From: Macrostomum hystrix
Lineage: Eukaryota; Platyhelminthes; Macrostomidae
Assembly (NCBI GenBank): GCA_950097015.1
Contig: CATNEN010000010.1
Location: 682,001 to 746,000 of the forward strand
DNA length: 64,000 bases
Direction of reading: 5' to 3'
Shown: one piece after another, positions 42,701-54,300 of the stretch
How the letters are laid out: each line of letters begins with the position of its first letter
Position numbering within the stretch: position 1 is the stretch's first letter
The notes under the pieces: generated by a model
Seen by the model: the letters and a program-made list of their open reading frames with translations, nothing else
The model's database searches: none
What the model was told of the DNA's origin: nothing
Position numbers and translations under genes: made by a program

Positions 42701-44788
42701 AGCCACGCCAGGTCGTGGCCAACGAGGCCGTCATCAACAAGGGCGTCGTTGGCAAGACGTTCAAAGCTGACGCAACGTAAGTAGTTTAGCAGCTGTTTGG
42801 CACAATAGCCCAGGACAGAAGGCTTAGGCTTTGTTGCGCAATCTGACATGAAAGGTCAGGACAGATGTCACATCCATGTGTACGCATCGGTGTGCTTGAT
42901 TCCCAGAGCTCAGTGGAATGTGTTCTTCCACTCCTTTTTGACTGCCTCTACTTCTGAACTCGCTATCGCCCACTTTCGCGCAGTCACGTGACGCAGTACC
43001 TGAGCAGCCTGGAGGCAGCGGAGCTGGACGCCCTGGCCACGGAGTTGCAGTCGCTGGGCTCTGTGTCGCGCCAGATAAACGGGGCGGAGCGCCAGCTAAC
43101 GTCCGAGATGGTGTCGGTGCGCCGGGTGGAGCGCACCGTCCACCGCGAGGAGTTCGTGCCCAGCGTCATCGAGCCCAGCTTCGGCATCGGGCGCGTCATG
43201 TACGTGATCTTCGAGCACAGCTTCCGGGCTCGCGAGGGTGACGAGGCGCGAACTTACCTCAGCCTGCCGCCGATCATTGCGCCCTACAAGTGCAGCGTCC
43301 TGCAGCTCAGCAACAATCCCAAACTGCGCGAGCTGGCCACAAGCATGTCCCAGGCGCTGACCCAGGCCGGCCTGTCTCACCGCATTGATGACAGCAGCGT
43401 CTCCATCGGCAAGCGGTACGCGCGCACCGACCAGATTGCCATCCCCTACGGCGTCACCATCGACTTCGACAGCATCAACAAGAGCCCGGCCAGCGCCACC
43501 CTGCGGGAGCGAGACTCCATGCGTCAGGTTCGAGTTGAGGTACGCATCCGGTTTCTGTTGAACGTGCCGCTTAACTCTTGCCGTTAAATATCCCAGATCC
43601 ACGATTAGGGTGTCTGGTTTCCCAGATCCTCAGGTTGGGTGTGTGTTTCCCAGATCCTCAGGTTGGGTGTCTGTTTCCCAGATCCTCAGGTTGGGTGTCT
43701 GTTTCCCTGATCCTCAGGTTGGGTGTCTGTTTCCCTGATCCTCAGGTTGGGTGTCTGTTATCCTGATCCTCAGGTTCGGTGTGTGTTTCCCAGATCCTCA
43801 GGTTGGGTGTCTGTTTCCCAGATCCTCAGGTTGGGTGTGTGTTTCCCAGATCCTCAGGTTGGGTGTCTGTTTCCCTGATCTTCAGGTTGGGTGTCTGTTT
43901 CCCTGATCTTCAGGTTGGGTGTCTGTTTCCCTGATCCTCAGGTTGGGTGTCTGTTTCCAGATCCTCAGGTTGGGTGTGTGTTTCCCAGATCCTCAGGTTG
44001 GGTGTCTGTTTCCCTGATCTTCAGGTTGGGTGTCTGTTTCCCTGATCCTCAGGTTGGGTGTCTGTTTCCAGATCCTCAGGTTGGGTGTGTGTTTCCCAGA
44101 TCCTCAGGTTGGGTGTGTGTTTCCCAGATCCTCAGGTTGGGTGTGTGTTTCCCAGATCCTCAGGTTGGGTGTCTGTTTCCCAGATCCTCAGGTTGGGTGT
44201 GTGTTTCCCAGATCCTCAGGTTGGGTGTGTGTTTCCCAGATCCCCAGGTTGGGTGTGTGTTTCCCAGATCCTCAGGTTGGGTGTGTGTTTCCCAGATCCT
44301 CAGGTTGGGTGTCTGTTTCCCTGATCCTCAGGTTGGGTGTCTGTTATCCTGATCCTCAGGTTCGGTGTGTGTTTCCCAGATCCTCAGGTTGGGTGTCTGT
44401 TTCCCAGATCCTCAGGTTGGGTGTCTGTTTCCCAGATCCTCAGGTTGGGTGTGTGTTTCCCAGATCCTCAGGTTGGGTGTCTGTTTCCCTGATCCTCAGG
44501 TTGGGTGTGTGTTTCCCTATCCCTAATTTGGCTCGCCGCTTTCTCAGGTTCTGGATCTAATTTGCCACCGTGGAATTCAAACTCCGCAGTTTTATTGTCA
44601 TTAGAATCTTTATAGCTCGTAGTTGCTCTCCTCCAGGTGATAAAGCTGTTGATTAATTTCTCCCTAACCAGGTGGATAAAATCCCGGGCATAGTGCAGCA
44701 GCTGGTGCAGGAGAAGATCACCTGGGCCCAGGTAATGGAGACATACCCGATGTTCGAGCAGCAGGAGACTATCAAGGATGCTGAGTGA
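39780..44788 (+). CDS. GARS1: Glycyl-tRNA synthetase, seven exons
   Basis: Exons 39780-39861, 39949-40127, 40958-41376, 42043-42202, 42421-42776, 42984-43539 and 44672-44788 join in phase and give 622 residues, the length of the eukaryotic enzyme without its N-terminal WHEP domain. A class II synthetase that charges tRNA-Gly in cytosol and often mitochondria. Visible: [23 protein letters not shown], the [18 protein letters not shown] block, [12 protein letters not shown], motif 2 [57 protein letters not shown], motif 3 [11 protein letters not shown], then the anticodon-binding domain with [20 protein letters not shown] and ending in [17 protein letters not shown]. The exon frame is open from an acceptor at 39756, so the ATG at 39780 may be internal to a longer protein. 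Three introns hold large tandem arrays. Confidence 0.96.
40160..40840. repeat. 33-bp minisatellite in GARS intron 2
   Basis: About twenty copies of AGTGGTGGGTGCAGGGTTGG followed by CAGTCACTGAGCT. Variants (TTGACAG, TTAACAG, GCACGG) recur in the same order twice, so blocks of about nine to ten units were duplicated together. Confidence 0.95.
41520..41990. repeat. 33-bp minisatellite in GARS intron 3
   Basis: About fourteen copies of GGGTTGAGATTCAGGGCTGA followed by TATCCCATGCGTA. The period is the same as in intron 2, but the sequence is unrelated. Confidence 0.95.
42800..42965 (+). mobile_element. SINE-B fragment in GARS intron 5
   Basis: ACAGAAGGCTTAGGCTTTGT, GGTCAGGACAGATGTCACAT and GTGTACGCATCGGTGTGCTT, then CTCAGTGGAATGTG, follow the SINE-B body at 13650-13840 in order and orientation. 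Confidence 0.6.
43597..44520. repeat. 28-bp minisatellite in GARS intron 6
   Basis: About 33 copies of CAGATCCTCAGGTTGGGTGT followed by CTGTTTCC. Variants (CTGATCC, GTGTGTTTCCC, a one-base-short TTTCCAGATC unit) form recurring blocks. Each unit contains both a TTTCCCAG acceptor-like and a CAGGTTGGG donor-like sequence. Confidence 0.95.
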
Positions 44789-45570
44789 GTGGACTCGGAC
44801 TCCTCCAGGCCTCGGAATTTTCTCTGCGCCTTGATTCTGAAGGCTATGTTGCTGAAATCCTTTTTAGGGCTGACGGCTTTTCAATCTCGACTATTTTCTC
44901 CTACTTTCTGTTCAGAACCTCTTTGGATTGCAATTACTGTCTGGATATTAATTATGAACGATTATTCTCTACTGGGACGCTTTCGCGTTTGTTACCGCAA
45001 TTTTTAAGTTAATTTAGATGCGAAAAGTGAATTCATGACCTGCCTACTGCTAGTACTATAAACTGCACATTGTGAGTGGAGGTAGTTTCTGAAATTTTTG
45101 AAGCGCCGGACCAAGTAACTGCTCCCAGCTGACGCCGTATCAATGCGACTCTTCTGATCGTCTTATATTTCTGAATTTCTTCAGTCTCCGGTTCAGTTTA
45201 CTATGCAAGTCTTGAAAGTCTCTGCCTGCCTCTCTCGGCTGGCCCAGCTGGTTGATTGTCCGACTGTCTCCGATGCAATCATTGTCAACCAGCTTGGCCA
45301 GCCTTTCATTTATTTTTTTCCCTTGGCTTAGACCCGGCCTTCATTGTTTAATGCGCTTATTGCTGCTGTCCCAGTGAGCGAGTGACCGAGAGAATATACA
45401 GGAACACTTGGGCGGCTGTTGGTCGCTGTCGTTTGTTGAATTTCGCGACTGTTTGGTTGTTTTGGAGACAAAACATTCTTCAAGCAGCTTTCCTTCAGTG
45501 CGTTTTTATTTTTTAAGACATTTATAAGTCTCGGCAGTGTGAGAGTGAGACGAGAAGTTCAGGACTCAAG
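44789..45570. other. 3' flank of GARS, no other gene
   Basis: Contains one near-perfect inverted repeat (45237-45303) and otherwise nothing recognised. Confidence 0.4.
45237..45303. repeat. 19-bp near-perfect inverted repeat, 29-base loop
   Basis: GGCTGGCCCAGCTGGTTGA pairs with TCAACCAGCTTGGCCAGCC apart from one position. A hairpin RNA is possible, but the large loop and lack of stem extension do not make it a clear miRNA precursor. Confidence 0.75.
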
Positions 45571-45574
45571 TGGT

Positions 45575-46995
45575 GTTGCAGAGTCGTTTGAAAGCCTCAT
45601 TTACGGCTCAAACGCTTCTGTAACGAATCGAGCTAATTTCAAACGACTCAGACGCTTCTGTAATGACCCATGTCATTTTCAAACGACTCAGACGCTTCTG
45701 TAATGACCCATGTCATTTTCAAACGACTCAGACGCTTCTGTAATGACCCATGTCATTTTCAAACGACTCAGACGCTTCTGTAATGACCCATGTCATTTTC
45801 AAACGACTCAGACGCTTCTGTAATGACCCATGTCATTTTCAAACGACTCAGACGCTTCTGTAATGACCCATGTCATTTTCAAACGACTCAGACGCTTCTG
45901 TAATGACCCATGTCATTTTCAAACGACTCAGACGCTTCTGTAATGACCCATGTCATTTTCAAACGACTCAGACGCTTCTGTAATGACCCATGTCATTTTC
46001 AAACGACTCAGACGCTTCTGTAATGACCCATGTCATTTTCAAACGACTCAGACGCTTCTGTAATGACCCATGTCATTTTCAAACGACTCAGACGCTTCTG
46101 TAATGACCCATGTCATTTTCAAACGACTCAGACGCTTCTGTAATGACCCATGTCATTTTCAAACGACTCAGACGCTTCTGTAATGACCCATGTCATTTTC
46201 AAACGACTCAGACGCTTCTGTAATGACCCATGTCATTTTCAAACGACTCAGACGCTTCTGTAATGACCCATGTCATTTTCAAACGACTCAGACGCTTCTG
46301 TAATGACCCATGTCATTTTCAAACGACTCAGACGCTTCTGTAATGACCCATGTCATTTTCAAACGACTCAGACGCTTCTGTAATGACCCATGTCATTTTC
46401 AAACGACTCAGACGCTTCTGTAATGACCCATGTCATTTTCAAACGACTCACGCTTCTGTAATGACCCATGTCATTTTCAAACGACTCAAACGCTTCATGT
46501 AACGACCTAAGCCACTTTCAAGCGACTCAAACGCTTCTGTAACGACTCAAACCTTTCTGTAACGATTCAGACGCTTCTGTGCCGACTCAAACCTTTCTAT
46601 AACGATTCAGACGCTTCTGTGCCGACTCAAACCTTTCTGTAACGATTCAGACGCTTCTGTGCCGACTCAAACCTTTCTGTAACGATTCAGACGCTTCTGT
46701 AACGACTCAAACCTTTCTACGAGCGTATAACGATTCATACGCTTTCGTATCTACTCAAACCTTTCTATAACGATTCAGACGCTTCTGTGCCGACTCAAAC
46801 CTTTCTATAACGATTCAGACGCTTCTGTAACGACTGAAACCTTTCTATAACGATTCAGACGCTTCTGTAACGACTGAAACCTTTCTATAACGATTCAGAC
46901 GCTTCTGTAACGACTGAAACCTTTCTATAACGATTCAGACGCTTCTGTGCCGACTCAAACCTTTCTGTAACGATTCAGACGCTTCTGTAGCGACT
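45575..46995. repeat. 40-bp satellite-like array with uniform core and diverged flank
   Basis: The core 45645-46490 holds about 21 essentially identical copies of AAACGACTCAGACGCTTCTG followed by TAATGACCCATGTCATTTTC. The left border has one diverged unit. The right flank to 46995 is made of related half-units such as CGATTCAGACGCTTCTGTGC and CGACTCAAACCTTTCTGTAA with many differences. Confidence 0.96.
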
Positions 46996-47600
46996 TAATC
47001 GCTTTTCTGAAAACTCAAATGCCTCTGTGCAAATGCAAGCCTGAAACTGCTCTAAGCGCCTCGCTATCAGGATTCCGACTTCGAAGCAATTCAACAACGC
47101 TGCTATTACGCCTCTGTAAGGCCTCGTATCGTAAAATCCAATCACTTTGAGATGCATCATTTCTATTGAGTTCTCTAATTCTCAACAATCCTGAAGTGCC
47201 TCTGATAGTGGACTGAAATAGCTTCTACGAGCTAGAACGAATTTAAATATACGAGTTTAGTTTCTGGCTTCTCGATTCATGCCACTTAGCCTAGGTTTAG
47301 GTTCGGTTAGGTTATTCTGTTCGGCATTTGATTCTCTTATGCTTGAGCTTATCTCCAAAAAGTAAACGAATTTTTAGTAAAGCCATGCAAAGGGCACGCG
47401 ATGCCCAATCGTCACAATATCGGTAAACAACATGAGCATGTTTTTGTCGGGCAGAGCAAGTGCCAAATTCCACGAATCAGCGCTGGATAGTCAGTTTATA
47501 TTTCCGAATAAGCAAGCAAGTTGTTCGTACGCGTTTGAGCAACGCAGCAAGGGCTTAAGTCTTCCTAGCAGATGTGACACCTGGTGTGACCGAGCAACTG
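46996..47600. other. Intergenic, 3' flank of the first methyltransferase gene
   Basis: No gene or repeat recognised. Confidence 0.4.
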
Positions 47601-48463
47601 CTACTTGACCCTCATGAGGTAGATCATACCTGACTGGTCTCTGTAGCAGCTCTCCTTCTCCTCCGACACAACAAACTGCCACAGGCCCTCCGACTGTAGC
47701 TTGAGCAACTCCGGCTCCATCTGAAACTGCTTGCGCATGGCGATGCCAAAGTAGCCACCTGCCGGCGGGAAAAATTCGAATTTATTTAAAATTGATTTGC
47801 CCATCTGAGTATGCTAAAATCTCTGGATGGGATTAGCTACTCGTAATTCTGAGCTCGTCACCAAGGACCACCAGTAGTCTACTCCTAGTGGTCCTTGCTC
47901 GTCACATGTACGAGCGCGTAGATCGCAAAGTAATTTACGCAGAGACACGCACCCGGCTTGACAAGAGCAGCCAGGTGTCGCAGGCAGGACGACGTCAGGT
48001 GATTTGGTAGAAGCGAGCCGCTGGTCAGCAAAGCGTCATAGGTCCTCGGCTTCGCGCACTTCAGCGGCTCGTTTGTGACGAACTCGCAATAGAGGTTCTT
48101 GTACAGACCCTTGTGACGGGCGACCTCCAGCATCCCGCTGCTGCCGTCGACACCGTCCACGTGTGGATAGCCCATGTCCTGCAGCCGCTCCGCCACCAGG
48201 CCGGTGCCGCAGGCGATGTCCAGGATGCGGCTCTGCGGCTCCGGTGGCATCAGCTTGCCGAAGGCGTCGGTCAAGTGGCGCGTGACATTGTAGCCGATGC
48301 CAGCCCGGGCTAAGTCCTCGTCGTAGGAGTTGGCCCAGCTGTCGTAGACCTCGGCAATCTGCTCCGGTGTCATCGGTTGGTCGACGAAAGCATTGATGTG
48401 ATCAACCGGGTGTGTCTCCACGCCAGGCTTAGTGACGCCAGTTACCAGTGGGCCGTTCATCAT
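47601..48463 (-). CDS. METTL27-like SAM-dependent methyltransferase, copy 1
   Basis: Exons 48463-47953 and 47758-47601 join in phase 1 (G + GT) and give 222 residues, close to the METTL27 (WBSCR27) length of about 245. Class I Rossmann methyltransferase: AEVYDSWANSYDEDL pre-motif, motif I RILDIACGTGLVAERL, motif II VDGVDGSSGMLEVAR, then PRTYDALLTSGSLLPNHL and a C-terminal HLAALVKPG, after which the second exon adds GYFGIAMRKQFQ and the C-terminal strand. The substrate is not known for this family. The intron falls between Gly residues in VKPGG, exactly as in the two paralogs at 49.6-50.3 and 57.6-59.4 kb. Confidence 0.9.
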
Positions 48464-48553
48464 TGCAACGCTTCGGCGGTTGTTCAGTCAGTTTTGGTGA
48501 CGAAAATTTGGTTCGACACTTCGAGTCAGCTGGAAACGACGCGTTATATTTGT

Positions 48554-48562
48554 TATTTTATA
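48554..48562 (-). promoter_or_regulatory. TATA box of methyltransferase copy 1
   Basis: TATAAAATA on the minus strand ends 91 bases before the start codon. Copy 2 has a TATA-like element at exactly the same distance. Confidence 0.5.
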
Positions 48563-48569
48563 CTTCTCC

Positions 48570-48950
48570 TGAGTACACCTCTAGGGGCGGGCTGGGGTGG
48601 ACCCTCTGCGCCCCTTCCTATGGGTTGTGCTGCGCTGTGTTGTAAGAGCGTGCCAACGGCTCACTTATCTCGTGTAAACAGAAAACGGCCTCCAAAAACG
48701 ATGAAACTGGAATTTTCCGTGGAAAATCTATTGCAAGTAGACCAAATTAGTTGTATATGCTCAGTCAACCTAATTAATCGAGAAGATAGGTGCATTGCTT
48801 TCCTTTTCTCAGCTGGACATTTCAAGGCCATGGCAGTAATTAGAAAACAAACTCAATATGTCTCGGACAGGTTCACGTAGGACAGCCACGGTGGACTAGG
48901 CCCTCTGACAACTACAGCCTCCTTAAAAATCATGCTGAAAGAGAGATAAG
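48570..48950. other. Intergenic upstream of methyltransferase copy 1
   Basis: Only short open frames; nothing recognised. Confidence 0.4.
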
Positions 48951-48956
48951 AATCGT

Positions 48957-49050
48957 TTGCGCAGCCGTGGCCCAATCGGTCTGTTTCCAGGTGGGATTGT
49001 CAGTCTTGGCTCAGCTTTGAGGCGCGCCCAGTTTGATTGCCCTTTGAACC
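48957..49050 (+). mobile_element. tRNA-like SINE head (decayed)
   Basis: GCCGTGGCCCAATCGGTCTG (A-box-like) and CAGTTTGATTGCCC (B-box-like) lie about 60 bases apart, as in SINE-B. Confidence 0.4.
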
Positions 49051-49584
49051 TTGAACGAGAAATGACGACTTGAACAAAAATTTTGTTGCTTTGTTTTTGT
49101 GTCTAATCGACTAATGTTTCACTAGCTCACTATTTGTGGCAGTTAAGCGCTCAGAATAGGCATATCAAATTGCTTCTTAAACAAGTGATAATTAAAAAGG
49201 CACGCCAGATGTCGCCACTGTGACTCCACTGCAGTTTTTTGTCCTTTTTCGCTTGTGTTGGAGTTAAAAAGGCGTTAGAAAACATTCCTAGTTGAATTCC
49301 AAGTTTTGTTTTGAAGTATTTCGATCGAAACTATTTTATATTGCTTCAGCAAACAATTAAAAGGCATTGAATTCAGGACTGCAAAGAGGTGTTGATTCAT
49401 AATCGATCGAGTCTACGAGTAAAAGGTATGCTGGATCATTTTGCATGAAACTAATCAATTAGGACAATAAAATGTAGATAAACAATGAATAAAATTCGTG
49501 ACTTGAAGTAGTGAAGCAGTTCTCGTATCATTGGGTTCGAGGACAAAAACTAATCAGGTAAAGCTGTACCGCACTGTCTCGTAT
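49051..49584. other. Intergenic, 3' flank of methyltransferase copy 2
   Basis: AT-rich; nothing recognised. Confidence 0.4.
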
Positions 49585-50345
49585 CTAGCAAACCCTGAAC
49601 AGGTAGATCAGGCAGGACATACTTCCGTAGCAGTTTTCCACCTCAGTTTGGTTGGCGACCTGCCAGACGCCCTCCGACTGGAGCTTGCGCAGCTCCGGCT
49701 CCATGTCCGCCTGGTACTGCTTGCGCATGGCGATGCCGAAAAGGCCACCTGCGAGTAGAAGTTTTTCTATGCTTAAAATAGTCGCTATGAAACTTAATGA
49801 ATCCTAGAATCCTAGAATACAGCACTGCAGTGTTCACCTTGCTTAACCAAAGCGGCCAGGGGTCGCGCGCAGGACGGCATCAGGTGATTCGGACAGAAAG
49901 ATCCGCTTGTCAGCAGGGCGTCGTAGGTTCTCGGCTGGGTGCACTTCAACGGCTGGTCTCCAACGAGCTCGCAGAAGAGGTTCTCGTAGAGGCCCTTCGC
50001 GCGTGCAGCCTCCAGCATCCCACTGCTGCTGTCGATGCCGTCCATGTGGACATAGCCCAGCTGGCGCAGGCGCTGAGCGACCAGGCCGGTGCCACAGGCG
50101 ACGTCAAGGATGCGGCACTGCGGCGTCGGGGGCATCAGCTTGGCGAAAGCGTCCGCCAGCTCATGCGGGGGCCGAATGCCGACAGACGCTCTGGTTAAGT
50201 CAGTTTCGTAGGTGTCGCACCAGCGGTTGTAGACGTCGGCCGTTTGCTCCGAGGTCAGCGGTTGCTTCAGGAAGGTGTTGATGTTTTGGATGACGGTCTC
50301 CGGCCTGGCGTTTGCGCGGAACTCCACTGTAGACTCGGCACTCAT
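49585..50345 (-). CDS. METTL27-like SAM-dependent methyltransferase, copy 2
   Basis: Exons 50345-49838 and 49748-49585 join in phase 1 and give 223 residues. Same motif order as copy 1: ADVYNRWCDTYETDL, RILDVACGTGLVAQRL, MDGIDSSSGMLEAAR, GDQPLKCTQPRTYDALLTSG, CPNHLMPSC, LAALVKQG, and exon 2 with GLFGIAMRKQYQ and GVWQVANQTE. The intron is only 89 bases, without the repeat seen in copy 3. One change in the conserved end of exon 1: Gln replaces Pro before the final Gly. Both exons are intact. Confidence 0.9.
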
Positions 50346-50435
50346 GTGTGGCTGCTAGGCAATGAACTATGGAGATTGTTCGCAAACAATTTTGCCTGGT
50401 CAACATTCAGAGCTCACTTAGGCTCAAGAGCAGCT

Positions 50436-50444
50436 TATAAATAG
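50436..50444 (-). promoter_or_regulatory. TATA-like element of methyltransferase copy 2
   Basis: CTATTTATA on the minus strand (TATAAATAG on the plus) lies 91 bases before the start codon, the same spacing as in copy 1. Confidence 0.42.
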
Positions 50445-50449
50445 GCCGC

Positions 50450-51110
50450 AGAACCTCGGAAATGGACATGCCGCATTGTAAACACTGATGGGACACGGGT
50501 GACAGCAACAATCAGAGGCTGGAAAATTTCTGTCAGTTTGCTTTTCGTGCTTGTTTTGTCGAGAAAAATTTTTTATTTCTGAGTTGTGGAAAAATTTAAA
50601 TGCTGTTTTCGCTTTAAAAATACTCGAAGAGAGAGGGTAATTTTCCATTTTGTTGCTTTTTACAGATTTTTTTATGTTAGACACGCGAATAGGCTGTTGT
50701 AAAACTCCAGAAATAGGAAACTGCTTGTTTAGACGTTAGGTAATTATAGTAAAATAAAATAAAATTTTCCGCGACTGAAATTTGTCGTCTTAATTGATTC
50801 TCAGCTTCGCTTTTAGGTTAGGCAGTGTGTATACCGTGCGTGCTGAGCTGTGATAGCGGTTGCATTGTGAATGGCGTGACTGCATGTTCATAGGGTAGAC
50901 CCTGCTAGCCCCATGGTTTGCTTGACTTGTTCAACTAACTAAACTGTTTCCGTCTCAACTCTTGTTATCTTACCCAAGACAGCTGCTCACTGCCCAAGCT
51001 GCACTGCAGCTTTCCGTCCATCTCGTGGGCTCGTGTTATTGTCTGTCTCGGGCTGTTCTTGAGACCGTTTAACCGCGAAAAAAGCTGGAAAATTTTGCTA
51101 TGGGTAAGAA
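50450..51110. other. Intergenic, nothing recognised
   Basis: AT-rich, with GC-richer sequence from 50850. No gene recognised. Confidence 0.4.
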
Positions 51111-51114
51111 ACGT

Positions 51115-51380
51115 GACTTCAATTCAGGGTTAATAAAAAATAATTGCTGGAGGGCTGCAGGCAATGGCACATAATTTGGTGACACTAGACCCGATGCCAG
51201 CGAGGAGGCAATTCTGCCCATTGAGCTGACTCCTGAGCACACACGCACAAGGATACCGTACGCAGGCACACACTCACACAGGTGTGTACGTCCGCCCTGA
51301 CTTTCTCATCGTCAGTCACTTTTAGTGTGCCTTGGAGGTTGGCCCTCAAGCGCGCAAATTGCACGACAAGTCCCCATGTT
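51115..51380 (-). mobile_element. SINE-B copy, minus strand, bordering the large minisatellite
   Basis: Read on the minus strand it follows the SINE-B body at 13690-13910, from the GGGGACTTGTCGTGCAATTT side through GTACACACCTGTGTGAGTGT to the tail AATTATTTTTTATTAA. The tRNA head is missing: the 45-bp array begins where it should be. Confidence 0.75.
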
Positions 51381-51398
51381 CTAGTTCAAGTTCTAGTA

Positions 51399-54300
51399 GG
51401 GCCTGGTTCATGTGCAGATGATGGGTCTACTCTATTCCAACCAGGGCCTGGTTCATGTGCAGATAATGGGTCTATTCTATTCCAATCAGGGCCTGGTTCA
51501 TGTGCAGATGATGGGTCTACTCTATTCCAACCAGGGTCTGGTTCATGTGCAGATGATGGGTCTACTCTATTCCAACCAGGGCCTGGTTCATGTGCAGATG
51601 ATGGGTCTACTCTATTCCAACCAGGGTCTGGTTCATGTGCAGATGATGGGTCTATTCTATTCCAACCAGGGTCTGGTTCATGTGCAGATGATAGGTCTAC
51701 TCTATTCCAACCAGGGCCTGGTTCATGTGCAGATGATGGGTCTATTCTATTTTAACCAGGGCCTGGTTCATGTGCAGATGATGGGTCTATTCTATTTTAA
51801 CCAGGGCCTGGTTCATGTGCAGATGATGGGTCTATTCTATTTTAACCAGGGTCTGGTTCATGTGCAGATGATGGGTCTATTCTATTTTAACCAGGGCCTG
51901 GTTCATGTGCAGATGATGGGTCTATTCTATTTTAACCAGGGTCTGGTTCATGTGCAGATGATGGGTCTATTCTATTTTAACCAGGGCCTGGTTCATGTGC
52001 AGATGATGGGTCTACTCTATTCCAATCAGGGCCTGGTTCATGTGCAGATGATGGGTCTATTCTATTTTAACCAGGGCCTGGTTCATGTGCAGATAATGGG
52101 TCTATTCTATTCCAACCAGGGTCTGGTTCATGTGCAGATGATGGGTCTACTCTATTCCAACCAGGGTCTGGTTCATGTGCAGATGATGGGTCTATTCTAT
52201 TCCAACCAGGGCCTGGTTCATGTGCAGATGATGGGTCTATTCTATTCCAACCAGGGCCTGGTTCATGTGCAGATGATGGGTCTACTCTATTCCAACCAGG
52301 GTCTGGTTCATGTGCAGATGATGGGTCTACTCTATTCCAACTAGGGCCTGGTACATGTGCAGATGATGGGTCTACTCTATTCCAATCAGGGCCTGGTTCA
52401 TGTGCAGATGATAGGTCTACTCTATTCCAACCAGGGTCTGGTTCATGTGCAGATGATGGGTCTACTCTTTTCCAACCAGGGTCTGGTTCATGTGCAGATG
52501 ATGGGTCTACTCTATTCCAATCAGGGCCTGGTTCATGTGCAGATGATGGGTCTACTCTATTCCAACCAGGGTCTGGTTCATGTGCAGATGATGGGTCTAC
52601 TCTATTCCAACCAGGGTCTGGTTCATGTGCAGATGATGGGTCTACTCTATTCCAACCAGGGTCTGGTTCATGTGCAGATGATGGGTCTACTCTATTCCAA
52701 TCAGGGCCTGGTTCATGTGCAGATGATGGGTCTACTCTATTCCAACTAGGGCCTGGTTCATGTGCAGATGATGGGTCTACTCTATTCCAACCAGGGTCTG
52801 GTTCATGTGCAGATGATGGGTCTACTCTATTCCAACCAGGACCTGGTTCATGTGCAGATGATGGGTCTATTCTATTCCAATCAGGGTCTGGTTCATGTGC
52901 AGATGATGGGTCTACTCTATTCCAACCAGGGTCTGGTTCATGTGCAGATGATGGGTCTACTCTATTCCAACCAGGGTCTGGTTCATGTGCAGATGATGGG
53001 TCTATTCTATTTTAACCAGGGCCTGGTTCATGTGCAGATGATAGGTCTACTCTATTCCAACCAGGGTCTGGTTCATGTGCAGATGATGGGTCTACTCTAT
53101 TCCAACCAGGGTCTGGTTCATGTGCAGATGATGGGTCTATTCTATTTTAACCAGGGCCTGGTTCATGTGCAGATGATGGGTCTACTCTATTCCAACCAGG
53201 ACCTGGTTCATGTGCAGATGATGGGTCTACTCTATTCCAACTAGGGCCTGGTTCATGTGCAGATGATGGGTCTACTCTATTCCAACCAGGGTCTGGTTCA
53301 TGTGCAGATGATGGGTCTATTCTATTTTAACCAGGGCCTGGTTCATGTGCAGATGATGGGTCTACTCTATTCCAACCAGGGTCTGGTTCATGTGCAGATG
53401 ATGGGTCTACTCTATTCCAACCAGGGCCTGGTTCATGTGCAGATGATGGGTCTATTCTATTTTAACCAGGGCCTGGTTCATGTGCAGATGATGGGTCTAC
53501 TCTATTCCAACCAGGACCTGGTTCATGTGCAGATGATGGGTCTACTCTATTCCAACTAGGGCCTGGTTCATGTGCAGATGATGGGTCTACTCTATTCCAA
53601 CCAGGACCTGGTTCATGTGCAGATGATGGGTCTACTCTATTCCAACTAGGGCCTGGTTCATGTGCAGATGATGGGTCTACTCTATTCCAATCAGGGCCTG
53701 GTTCATGTGCAGATGATGGGTCTATTCTATTCCAACCAGGGCCTGGTTCATGTGCAGATGATGGGTCTATTCTATTCCAACCAGGACCTGGTTCATGTGC
53801 AGATGATGGGTCTATTCTATTCCAACCAGGACCTGGTTCATGTGCAGATGATGGGTCTATTCTATTTTAACCAGGGCCTGGTTCATGTGCAGATGATGGG
53901 TCTACTCTATTCCAATCAGGGCCTGGTTCATGTGCAGATGATGGGTCTACTCTATTCCAACTAGGGCCTGGTTCATGTGCAGATGATGGGTCTACTCTAT
54001 TCCAATCAGGGCCTGGTTCATGTGCAGATGATGGGTCTATTCTATTCCAACCAGGGCCTGGTTCATGTGCAGATGATGGGTCTACTCTATTCCAACCAGG
54101 GTCTGGTTCATGTGCAGATGATGGGTCTACTCTATTCCAACTAGGGCCTGGTACATGTGCAGATGATGGGTCTACTCTATTCCAATCAGGGCCTGGTTCA
54201 TGTGCAGATGATAGGTCTACTCTATTCCAACCAGGGTCTGGTTCATGTGCAGATGATGGGTCTACTCTATTCCAACCAGGGTCTGGTTCATGTGCAGATG

